NCBI GenBank assembly: GCA_029262775.1
Contig: JAJCYR010000067.1
Location: forward strand, 1 to 52,144
DNA: 52,144 nt
DNA from: Bacteroidota bacterium
Lineage (GTDB): Bacteria; Bacteroidota; Rhodothermia; Rhodothermales; UBA10348
Direction: 5' to 3'
The translations under genes and the position numbers were made by a program. The stretch's first letter is position 1; each line of letters begins with the position of its first letter. Below the pieces are notes generated by a model. It was not told where the DNA came from. It searched no databases and saw only the letters and a program-made list of their open reading frames with translations. This document shows positions 34,752-42,774 of this stretch, in pieces.

Positions 34752-35829
34752 GATGTCGGGTCAACGCAGTCAAAAATGCAGAGTTCTCAGACGGCGTGCC
34801 GGCATTGACACGGAGATACCCCCGAAGTTCCGGATATCCTCCCATGTTGCGTACCAGCACGCCGTCGTCTGCCAGATTTTCGAGCAGTGCACCCGGGTCC
34901 GACTGACACTTGAAAAGCACGAAATTGGTATCGGTTGGACGCACGTCTACGCCGTCCATCTGCTGAAGGGCCCCGGTCAATTCCCGGATGGATGCGGAGA
35001 TCGCTGCCACACGTTCGCGGATGAGATCGGCATGACCGAGGAGGGTCTGCCCCGTGATATCGGTCAGGCGGTCGACCATGAACGGCAGGCGCGCCTTCAG
35101 CATGTCAGTTACCACATCCGGGTGCGCCATGAGATAGCCTATACGAAGGCCTGCCAGGCCGAAGGCTTTGGAAAGGGTGCGCAGAATGATGACATTCGGA
35201 TGCGTTTCGAGCAGGTGCTGGGCCGAGGGTTGTGGGTTGAATTCGTGGTAGGCTTCGTCCACGACCAGAAATCCGTCCGAGGCATTGGCCAGGCGGAGGA
35301 TGTCTGCTGCCGACATGGCAAGCCCCGTGGGGTTGTTTGGGCTGGCGACGATGGTCAGGTCCGGTTTTTCAGCCTGAATGGCCGTAACGAGGCTGTCGGT
35401 ATCGAAAGCCAGCGAAGGCAATGGCGCCACAGGCACGACGCGTCCACCGAAGAGCCGGATGACACTTTCAAAGAGTGCAAACATGGGACGAGGCACTACA
35501 ACCGGCTCGCCGTCCCTCACGAAGCAGAGGCCCAGCGTGTGGGTCAGTTCGTTCGATCCATTGCCGACCAGGATGCCGCCCGCAGGATGCCCAGTGTGCT
35601 GTGACAGGGCCTGTACGAGTTCGGTGGGCTGCTCGTCGGGATACCGATTGAACGGGATGTCCAGGAACGCCTCCAACAACTCCTTTTTGAGTGCCAAAGG
35701 AAGGTCGTAGGGGCTTTCGTTCTGATTCAGTTTGTGGGGTACACGCCGGGCACCGGGTACCAGATATGGCTTTTCCGCGCGAACCTGTTCACGTATACGG
35801 CCAAGGAGGCGGGTATCTGGAGACTTCAC
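34747..35829 (-). CDS. hisC: Histidinol-phosphate aminotransferase
   Basis: PLP enzyme exchanging histidinol-phosphate and imidazole-acetol-phosphate in histidine synthesis. The 360 residues show LNQNESPYDLP, ILVGNGSNELT, SPNNPTG, VVDEAYHEF and the PLP lysine in RTLSKAFGLAGLRIGYLM; the C-terminus has LRVNAGTPSEN. The start is GTG at 35829; the nearest upstream ATG is out of frame. The stop codon lies within the end of the dispersed repeat, so the last residues of the gene border a mobile-type insertion. No other his genes are in the window. HisC family members can also act on aromatic amino acids, relevant as pheA is in the same strand block. Confidence 0.94.
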   Translation of the reverse strand: MKSPDTRLLGRIREQVRAEKPYLVPGARRVPHKLNQNESPYDLPLALKKELLEAFLDIPFNRYPDEQPTELVQALSQHTGHPAGGILVGNGSNELTHTLGLCFVRDGEPVVVPRPMFALFESVIRLFGGRVVPVAPLPSLAFDTDSLVTAIQAEKPDLTIVASPNNPTGLAMSAADILRLANASDGFLVVDEAYHEFNPQPSAQHLLETHPNVIILRTLSKAFGLAGLRIGYLMAHPDVVTDMLKARLPFMVDRLTDITGQTLLGHADLIRERVAAISASIRELTGALQQMDGVDVRPTDTNFVLFKCQSDPGALLENLADDGVLVRNMGGYPELRGYLRVNAGTPSENSAFLTALTRHL

Positions 35830-35902
35830 GTGGGATCGAGGAGGGTAGCGGTGTCATGTGGAGGCCTCAACACCCGGACAGGTGCGAACAGGTTCCCAAT
35901 TC

Positions 35903-35926
35903 ATCCAATGTCCGATCCAATGTCCG
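35903..35926. repeat. Perfect 12-bp tandem repeat upstream of hisC
   Basis: ATCCAATGTCCG occurs twice in a row (35903-35914, 35915-35926) in the 122-bp gap between the protease gene and hisC. Placed about 75 bp upstream of the hisC GTG, it may be a paired regulator site or a slippage product. Confidence 0.6.
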
Positions 35927-35951
35927 GCCCTGTGGCGGTCACGTGCGTCTC

Positions 35952-37613
35952 TCAGAGATTGTCAAGGGACAGGCGCGGGAGTTCAGACAGGGCGCTGGGG
36001 GCCAACTCGGGATGGGCAATGGAACGCGTCAGGCGGCGCGCCCAGTAGGAGTCCAGCCTGTATAATGCACTGGTAATCTGTTTGGCGCCCACGGCGTTCC
36101 CCTTGGCCAACTGCACCTGGCCCAGGTCAAAAAATGCCGGCGCAAAGCCCGGGTCACTGGCCAGGACCTGGTTCAACAGCGATTCCGCACGGTCAAACTG
36201 ATGGAGGCCCATGGCTGCGCGCGCCATCCCGTAGGTGGCGAGGTGCCTGAACGGACCGCCTGAAGCAACCCGCGCGAAATGTGCATCGGCCGTGACCCAG
36301 TCCTGTTCGATCACATTCAGCAGGCCAGACAGGTAATTCGCCCCGTAGTGCGCCGGATCGGCTTTGAGGGCGGCACTGTAGGCCTCGCGTGCGAGCCCCC
36401 GGTCACCTGCGTGCTGTGCAAGGAGGCCGAGCCTGTGAAGCAGATCCGCATCCGGAATGGGAGCCAACTCGGCCTCTTCCAGAAGCATGAGCAGTTGCTC
36501 GAGGAGAAGGGTTCCTGTAGACTGACGACTACCTTGATTCGTGGCAAGCGCTGTTTCCACGTCCATGACCCGATTGTAGAGGTCATCCAGATTGTTCAGG
36601 TCGTCGATGGGTCGGGGCGATACGCCCGTAACCACGGGCTCGAAGAGCGGTCGGGGATCGTAGGCGAGCATGAGATCTTCGCGCAGCACGTCGGGATGCT
36701 GTGCGCCGGCCATACCAGCGGCAACAATGCCCACGATATGCCCGTCACGGGAGAGAAGCGGACTTCCGCTGTCGCCCGGTAGGACCCTGTTCGTGGCCAG
36801 CCAGCGACGGGAATCCGTGTTGTCGGGAACGACGTGAAGCCACCCGGAACTGATGCGCGTACCCGTCACGGCGTACACCCAGTCCCCCGGCGCCACCGTA
36901 TTGTCAGCGGCCATGGACAGGGGAGCAATCCGTTCCTCGGAGATAGCCACGGGATCGACGTACAACAACGCAGCATCCCGTTCCGCATGCGCCGACCACC
37001 CTTTGCGCACCGATAGCGTGCGTCCAGATGGTAGTGTGACCTCAATGCGATCGGCACCGCGGACCAGATGCCAGGATGTCAACAAGGCCATCCCATTGAC
37101 CACCGTGCCGTACCCGCCGCGACGATAGGCAATACCGCCACCGGGATGCAGGACATCGGCCGTGAGGGGGAGCACGGCACGCGCAACGGACGGGTGAAAC
37201 ATGGGGCGTTCGGCTACACGAAGCGGAAGGGCGGTCGCTACCACCGGTCCCTCTTCCGTGTCGAGTTGCCACGGACCGAGCGTTACAGGACCCGGTGCTT
37301 CGGCTACGAAGAGGAGGATACGGGCATACCGGTAGACCAGCTGGTCCATGATGGAATGGCCATCCCGGGATTGGGAGCGACCATTGGACACGCGCCGGAT
37401 GGGTCCTTCGATGGCATAGGCGGCTACGTCGTCGAGGGCCCGTCCCGTACGAAGGGCATCGGACGAAGACGGTGCCGTGATGTACGCCGACAATTCAACA
37501 CGGATGGTATCACCGGGAAGGTAGACGGCCCGGTCGGCCTCGGCCTGCAAACGGACACCCGTCTGGCCGGAAAGTACCGTGAATTGCAGGAATAGGAGCA
37601 GTGTGGCCATCAT
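35952..37613 (-). CDS. Secreted trypsin-like serine protease with C-terminal TPR domain
   Basis: 553 residues. A short signal sequence (MMATLLLFLQFTVLSGQ) precedes an N-terminal beta-sandwich (about 20-130), a trypsin/HtrA-like protease domain (about 150-310) and TPR repeats (about 370-540). The catalytic triad looks complete: His in LLTSWHLVRG, Asp in ERDAALLYVD and Ser in LPGDSGSPLLS. There is no PDZ domain; TPRs replace it, so substrate or partner binding probably uses helices. It lies 92 bp after PNP and 122 bp before hisC. A role in envelope protein quality control or regulated cleavage is plausible, but no target is visible. Confidence 0.82.
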   Translation of the reverse strand: MMATLLLFLQFTVLSGQTGVRLQAEADRAVYLPGDTIRVELSAYITAPSSSDALRTGRALDDVAAYAIEGPIRRVSNGRSQSRDGHSIMDQLVYRYARILLFVAEAPGPVTLGPWQLDTEEGPVVATALPLRVAERPMFHPSVARAVLPLTADVLHPGGGIAYRRGGYGTVVNGMALLTSWHLVRGADRIEVTLPSGRTLSVRKGWSAHAERDAALLYVDPVAISEERIAPLSMAADNTVAPGDWVYAVTGTRISSGWLHVVPDNTDSRRWLATNRVLPGDSGSPLLSRDGHIVGIVAAGMAGAQHPDVLREDLMLAYDPRPLFEPVVTGVSPRPIDDLNNLDDLYNRVMDVETALATNQGSRQSTGTLLLEQLLMLLEEAELAPIPDADLLHRLGLLAQHAGDRGLAREAYSAALKADPAHYGANYLSGLLNVIEQDWVTADAHFARVASGGPFRHLATYGMARAAMGLHQFDRAESLLNQVLASDPGFAPAFFDLGQVQLAKGNAVGAKQITSALYRLDSYWARRLTRSIAHPELAPSALSELPRLSLDNL

Positions 37614-37705
37614 GTCTCCAATAACGTGTTGTGACGCCCCATCTGCAAGTCAAAAGCGTTTCCCTGGGGACGAATCGCCCCCTTCACGCCACGACCGGAC
37701 ACGCC

Positions 37706-38494
37706 TCAGGACGCGATCGTCTTCTCCACGACGCCCAGTACCAGTCGCTGCAGGTCCTTCTGCACACGCCGGCCCGTTTCGAGTACCTCGTCATGGTTCA
37801 GAGGCTCGGTTCCAAGCCCTGCAGCGGCATTGGTGATCGTCGACAGTCCCAGGACGCGCATACCAAGGCTGTTGGCCACCAACGCTTCCGGAACCGTACT
37901 CATTCCGACGGCATCGGCGCCCATGGCTCCCAAAGCCCGGACTTCGGCGGGTGTCTCGTACTGGGGACCACGCGTCCATGCATACGTACCATTAACGGTG
38001 GCAATGTTCATCGTACGTGCCACCTCCATGGCGTCGCGGGTCCAGACGCGGTCGTACACAGGACGACTGACCGCGCCCGGGAGCCGGGGCACTTCAAAGG
38101 CCCAGTTGATATGATCGGTGATCCACATGAGCGTACCCGGTCGAAAGTCGATATTCACACCGCCTGCGGCGTTCGTGAGCAGAAGGCGCAGAACGCCCAG
38201 TTCCGCAAGCAGCCGAATGGGAAAGGTGGTTTTATCTAGATCATGCCCCTCATAGCGATGCAGGCGGCCCTGCAGAAAAACCACGTCCATGCCGGCAAGC
38301 GTTCCAAATACCAGTTTTCCGGCGTGTCCGACGACCGTGGAGGTCGGGTAGCCGGGGATGTCGGTCGTCGCCAAAGCAATGGTCCCGGACGCGGCATTGG
38401 CCAGGCTCCCGAGGCCAGAGCCCAGAACGAGCGCAAGGGTGGGGCGTGTTTGAATACGGGCGCGGATATACTGGAGGGCGCGTTCCATGCTCAT
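37706..38494 (-). CDS. Purine nucleoside phosphorylase (trimeric type)
   Basis: Phosphorolysis of guanosine/inosine to base and ribose-1-phosphate for purine salvage. The 262 residues carry LALVLGSGLGSLA (phosphate site), GHAGKLVFG, the conserved FLQGRLHRYEGHD, LLTNAAGGVN and the late ALGADAVGMSTVPEA-like stretch (here GAMGADAVGMSTVPE) of the PNP/MTAP class. The ATG overlaps the stop of the SpoIIE-type phosphatase gene (ATGA). Full length. Confidence 0.95.
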   Translation of the reverse strand: MSMERALQYIRARIQTRPTLALVLGSGLGSLANAASGTIALATTDIPGYPTSTVVGHAGKLVFGTLAGMDVVFLQGRLHRYEGHDLDKTTFPIRLLAELGVLRLLLTNAAGGVNIDFRPGTLMWITDHINWAFEVPRLPGAVSRPVYDRVWTRDAMEVARTMNIATVNGTYAWTRGPQYETPAEVRALGAMGADAVGMSTVPEALVANSLGMRVLGLSTITNAAAGLGTEPLNHDEVLETGRRVQKDLQRLVLGVVEKTIAS

Positions 38495-41145
38495 GCGTCC
38501 ATGCGTCGCTTGATGACCATCATGGTCATATCATCGGCGCGGCCCATACCTTCAATGAAGTGGTATACATCCTCTGTCAGCATCCGGAGCATGGCCGATG
38601 CCGAGCGTGTGCTTCCGACATGTGCCGCCTTGGCAGCCAACCGATCGTCTCCGTACAGTTCTCGTTTTGTGTTCATGGCTTCGGAGAAACCATCCGTATA
38701 CAGAACGATCATGTCGCCTGAATGGAGCTGAACGGTTTCCTCGCTGATTCCGCTGTCGAACAGCCCGCGGTCGACAAAGCCTACAGCCATCCCTGCAGGC
38801 TGAAGGAACGTGAACTCCGTGCTGCCGGCCCGCAGCAGAATGGCGGGGTTGTGGCCGGCGCGGACAAAGGTGAACTCGCCCGTCTGGATGTCGAGTACGC
38901 CGTATATGAGCGTGATGAAGGTACCCGAGGGCACATTGATGTAGAAGAGATGATTCAGTTGGCGCAGCACCTCGGCGGGCGAGCGACTGGTCCGCGATGC
39001 TGATTGAAGAATGCCTTTGACAAGTGTCATGAAAAACGATGCGTGGATACCTTTACCGCTGACATCCCCGATCACGACAGCCAGATACCGCTCGTCCAGT
39101 TCGATGTAATCGTAATAGTCGCCGCCAACTTCATTGGCCGGTAAACACATGCCAGCCAGGTCCAGTGAACTGATGCGGGGCATGGTGCGCGGCAGAAAGG
39201 AGGCCTGGACCTGGTAGGCGATCTCCAGTTCGCGCTTGACGCGCTCCTGGCCGGCCATCTCGGTGACATACTCCGGGACGTACTCCTGGATGGTACGCGA
39301 TTCTGCCCCGGCAACAATTCCGAGAATGGCAAAAATAACCAGGAAAATGAGCAGCATAATGGCAAGCAGACCATCGATCCACGACTCGGCACCTGCAATC
39401 AGGATTCCTTCCTTCTGGGCCCAGAGCAGGGTCGATGAGAAGAGGGCGACCAGTACCGTGAATAGATCCCACTTCAGGAATGCCACACCCAGGACAAGAC
39501 CTGCCGCGGTATTCAGGAGCAGTCCCTCCCACGACATGAGGGCCCCGGCCGGGGACAGTTGGAGGAGGGCGGCTCCCAGCGCTACAGCAGAAATGACCAT
39601 CCACCCTTTTCCCGTGGAGCCATAGGCGACCATCCCGAAGCCCATGCAGAGTAGGAGGGTATTCATGTAGGACACAGCGGCACCGCCCAGGACATCGGCC
39701 ATGACCGGACGATACATGGCATCCGATATCATGAATTCGTCCTGCCTCAGGATGGTACCATCAAGCAGCCAGAGAGTCAGTGTCACGACCCCGACCAGCA
39801 GGCCACCGATCAGAATGCCTCGAAGCAGACTTGACCCCACCGATGGGTTGTGCAGCTGTCCGTGGCGTAGCAACACGAGCGTCCGGATTTTCGACGGAAA
39901 ACGATCCCGTGCAAATGAATCCGTGACGCCCGACAGGATGAAAACGAAGAGCGACGTGAAGACACCGGCGGTCGAGAACACGACGACGCGCAACAGTAAC
40001 AATGCCCACGTGGGCCAGTACAGCCCCTCGAACATGCCCTCCTGGCTCAGCAACCAGATGGAGCCGAACGCAATACCAATGACCACGGCATCGATGCCCG
40101 CGCTCCGGAAGTCGACAAGCCGCGCAATCATGCGCCGGAAAAAGAGTACGATGAATACGATGATGAGCACGGCATAGGCGCCCACCCGGACGAACGTCAG
40201 CATGGTAGACGCTGTCGTACTGCGGGCCACCTGGGGCTCGTACGTGACGGACAGGTGGGTCAGTGCGCCGGTTACACTCACGCCCAGCTCGGCCGAGAGC
40301 TGCTGGCCGGCCAATGGCGTGTCCGCCCCCATCTGGATTCGTGCCCGGCGGGTTCCGCTGGGGGGCGCCGTCTGATTGGCATCCATGGACCACGAGAGCG
40401 AGGACAGCGCCGTCTGCGAGAGGTGATACCGCGCCAGTTGTACCATGCCCAACGAATCGACACGGGCCGTGCCGTTCGTGGATTGCAGGGCGCCCACGCC
40501 CGAGGTGGTGCCTGCATAGTCAAATACAAGGCGTGCCCGGAGCGTCGCGTCGGGAACGGTGTTCAGCAGCGCCCGGACACTGTCCGGCGACGTGGCCGCC
40601 GACGCCAGTGCGTGCGCCACGGCATCACGCACAATAATATCCTTGTCGGAAGCGGAGCCTGTCTCTCCGGAGCCCGCGGAGCCGGCGCCCTCGTTTTCAA
40701 ATGCCAGCAGGCTGCCCGACTGCGACATTCGAATCGTGTACACGATTCGCGACGAGGCAAATTGGGTGCCGTTCATCGCGCGGTCCTCCTGTTCACGGAA
40801 CTGCACCCTCCAATGGTAGGCACCAATGGGCTCCGAGACGGGTGAAGACAAAAACTTGACAGCCTCCCTGCGACCCAGCATGTGCTGAACATCAGCGAGT
40901 ACATCCACGTCACGCTGGAGTCGCGCAGACACGATCAGGTTGTTCGTAGGGTATCCGTTGTCGACCAGAAACGCCTCTGCCCGCTCAACGGCCTTCTGTT
41001 CGGACAGAACGTATTCGGCCGAACTGTCCGGATGCAGGGGCGCAATGAACAGTGCAAAACAGGAATAGCCCAGTATGCCCAGAGCGACAAGCAGCGCATC
41101 GATCCCGGAGAATCGGAAAAACGCACTATGTTTGCTTTCTGGCAT
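38491..41145 (-). CDS. Multi-pass membrane protein with C-terminal SpoIIE/PP2C-type phosphatase domain
   Basis: 884 residues from the ATG at 41145; a longer frame would overlap recX. One helix near the N-terminus is followed by about 270 residues predicted outside the cytoplasm (TRIVYTIRMSQSG-like strands, with SSRIVYTIRMSQSG visible), then some eight to ten membrane helices and, from about 640, a linker plus PP2C/SpoIIE phosphatase. The phosphatase has NEVGGDYYDYIELDE, IGDVSGKGIHASFFM, VRAGHNPAILLR, LYTDGFSEAMN and GRADDMTMMV, covering the expected metal-binding Asp residues. Such proteins usually dephosphorylate an anti-anti-sigma (STAS) partner; none is encoded here. The outer domain implies an envelope signal. 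Coupled by ATGA to PNP. Confidence 0.88.
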   Translation of the reverse strand: MPESKHSAFFRFSGIDALLVALGILGYSCFALFIAPLHPDSSAEYVLSEQKAVERAEAFLVDNGYPTNNLIVSARLQRDVDVLADVQHMLGRREAVKFLSSPVSEPIGAYHWRVQFREQEDRAMNGTQFASSRIVYTIRMSQSGSLLAFENEGAGSAGSGETGSASDKDIIVRDAVAHALASAATSPDSVRALLNTVPDATLRARLVFDYAGTTSGVGALQSTNGTARVDSLGMVQLARYHLSQTALSSLSWSMDANQTAPPSGTRRARIQMGADTPLAGQQLSAELGVSVTGALTHLSVTYEPQVARSTTASTMLTFVRVGAYAVLIIVFIVLFFRRMIARLVDFRSAGIDAVVIGIAFGSIWLLSQEGMFEGLYWPTWALLLLRVVVFSTAGVFTSLFVFILSGVTDSFARDRFPSKIRTLVLLRHGQLHNPSVGSSLLRGILIGGLLVGVVTLTLWLLDGTILRQDEFMISDAMYRPVMADVLGGAAVSYMNTLLLCMGFGMVAYGSTGKGWMVISAVALGAALLQLSPAGALMSWEGLLLNTAAGLVLGVAFLKWDLFTVLVALFSSTLLWAQKEGILIAGAESWIDGLLAIMLLIFLVIFAILGIVAGAESRTIQEYVPEYVTEMAGQERVKRELEIAYQVQASFLPRTMPRISSLDLAGMCLPANEVGGDYYDYIELDERYLAVVIGDVSGKGIHASFFMTLVKGILQSASRTSRSPAEVLRQLNHLFYINVPSGTFITLIYGVLDIQTGEFTFVRAGHNPAILLRAGSTEFTFLQPAGMAVGFVDRGLFDSGISEETVQLHSGDMIVLYTDGFSEAMNTKRELYGDDRLAAKAAHVGSTRSASAMLRMLTEDVYHFIEGMGRADDMTMMVIKRRMDA

Positions 41146-41179
41146 GGTAAACGTGATTTGTACCGATGGATAATACGGT

Positions 41180-41878
41180 TTATCTGGCAATCCGGGCGAG
41201 GGCAGCCTGGATTCGCTCCAATTCATGGCCTCGTCGCATCAGATACCTGATGGTCTTCTGGGAACGCAACCGCGGATTGCTCTCCGTCCGGTAACGGGTG
41301 TACGCCTTCTCAACAAGTTGGGCCATGTGTTCGTCCGGGTCCTCGTGTGGGTTGCACCGCACAACCGTTTTTTCTGCCAGGGCTTCCGGAATTCCTTTCT
41401 GCACGAGTTCCCGGACCACGCGCCGGGGGCCGTAGGCCCGAAGCCGGCCACGCGCAAATTCCTCCGCATAGAGCGCGTCATGGACCAGGTGCATGGCGCG
41501 GACTTTCTGCATGACCTGTTCACTGGTAGATACATCCACCTGCAACCTCCTGAGACGATCTTGCAATTCTTTTTCCGTCCGGGGCTTGTATGCCAGGTAG
41601 CCAAGAATGCGTTTCAGAGCCCGGTGGTAGACGTCTTCCTGTAGCACGGCCACGCAGGCGTCTATGGAGAGCACCACACCCGGGCGCAGCCCGTGAGCCG
41701 AAACCACGTCGACGTGCAGGCCGAAGGCGAACGCTCCGTCCAGAAAAACAGAGCACCGGTTGGGGTCTTTTCTCTGCCACGCAAGCGAGGTCACGGTGCC
41801 GCCGTGTTCCGGCGGTTCGGGCACAAGAATGGGTTTTATTTGTCCAAAGCCCACGGAAACAGTTTCCTCTATATTCAA
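41180..41878 (-). CDS. recX: Regulatory protein RecX
   Basis: Binds RecA filaments and modulates recombination. The 232 residues have the RecX helical repeats: ALKRILGYLAYKPRTEKELQ, YAEEFARGRLRAYGPRRVVR (typical tandem three-helix modules) and a C-terminal QKTIRYLMRRGHELERIQAA. The recX similarity begins near VTSLAWQRKD (residue 29); the preceding residues are uncertain. The TTG at 41878 overlaps the DUF4249 stop (TTGA); a GTG 24 bp later is an alternative start. recA is not nearby; it sits at the tail of the receptor operon. Confidence 0.88.
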   Translation of the reverse strand: MNIEETVSVGFGQIKPILVPEPPEHGGTVTSLAWQRKDPNRCSVFLDGAFAFGLHVDVVSAHGLRPGVVLSIDACVAVLQEDVYHRALKRILGYLAYKPRTEKELQDRLRRLQVDVSTSEQVMQKVRAMHLVHDALYAEEFARGRLRAYGPRRVVRELVQKGIPEALAEKTVVRCNPHEDPDEHMAQLVEKAYTRYRTESNPRLRSQKTIRYLMRRGHELERIQAALARIAR

Positions 41879-42774
41879 TTTCTGATTCGGACACGTACGG
41901 TATCGATGGCGATACCCCCGATGAACCCGGCAGCGCCCTGAACGTTACCTGCACCTGCCGATGCCATGCCCGAGGTCCGCGTGCTCATCCAGGCGGCGAA
42001 CACGGAGTCTCCGCGCGTAATCGAGACCAGCAGGTCGTGTGACGGGAGCGACGACGTACTGTCCGCTACCGGGACAGCATAGACGCCCTTCCAGGTCGCC
42101 GACTGTCGACCCGCTTCCGGCATGACTTCTGCAGTCAGCAGAAAGAAGTCCAGCACGGACGACGAGAACGATTCTTCCGGATCCAAGCTCGTAGCCACCC
42201 AATAGTCCTCTTGCAGGCTATTCCAGATCAGTTCAATCTCTACGGGAATAATGAACCCGAGCCGTGCTCCGAGCCCCACGTCGAGCGAATCAATGCTGAG
42301 GCCGAGGGAATCAACGAGTACGGCCTCGACAGCTGACCGTGCAGGTACTGGTGCGATGCGAATCAGCGATATATCCGGTGGGACCGTTCCCCTACCCGTC
42401 GCCCGGATGCCATCCCGTTCCACCTCCACGAGGAACGGATCTCCCGCGCGGATGGGCGTTTCCGCAGGCAGAAGCGACGCGTATCGGCCGCCACCTACGT
42501 GATGGTAGGCATGCGACACACCCCCGACATGCACCGTCACCACGGCATCTGACAGTCCCCGGAGAACCGTATTCCGGTCAGCCTCCCGCCCGGCGGTCTG
42601 GCTTACCCGTACCGCCGGTAGCTCTGCACCCGCCTGTACGAACGCTTCTACGACCAGCGAGGACCGCGATTCCGCACCCGTCGAATCGCACGCACTCCAC
42701 ATGAGGCCGAGCGCCAGAACGAGCGCGAGAGCCGCACTGGTGCGTTCCGGTCTATAATGGCAACGCGTACTCAT
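41875..42774 (-). CDS. DUF4249-type lipoprotein, partner of the TonB receptor
   Basis: 299 residues with a lipobox (MWSAC) about 30 residues in, so an outer-membrane lipoprotein is likely. The body is beta-rich with the DUF4249 layout (SSLVVEAFVQAGAELPAVRVSQT, GLSDAVVTVHVGG, PAETPIRAGDPFLVEVERDG). DUF4249 genes typically follow TonB receptors with carboxypeptidase-like domains in Bacteroidota, as here (ATGA overlap with the receptor). Function unknown; probably helps bind or process the receptor's ligand. Confidence 0.82.
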   Translation of the reverse strand: MSTRCHYRPERTSAALALVLALGLMWSACDSTGAESRSSLVVEAFVQAGAELPAVRVSQTAGREADRNTVLRGLSDAVVTVHVGGVSHAYHHVGGGRYASLLPAETPIRAGDPFLVEVERDGIRATGRGTVPPDISLIRIAPVPARSAVEAVLVDSLGLSIDSLDVGLGARLGFIIPVEIELIWNSLQEDYWVATSLDPEESFSSSVLDFFLLTAEVMPEAGRQSATWKGVYAVPVADSTSSLPSHDLLVSITRGDSVFAAWMSTRTSGMASAGAGNVQGAAGFIGGIAIDTVRVRIRN

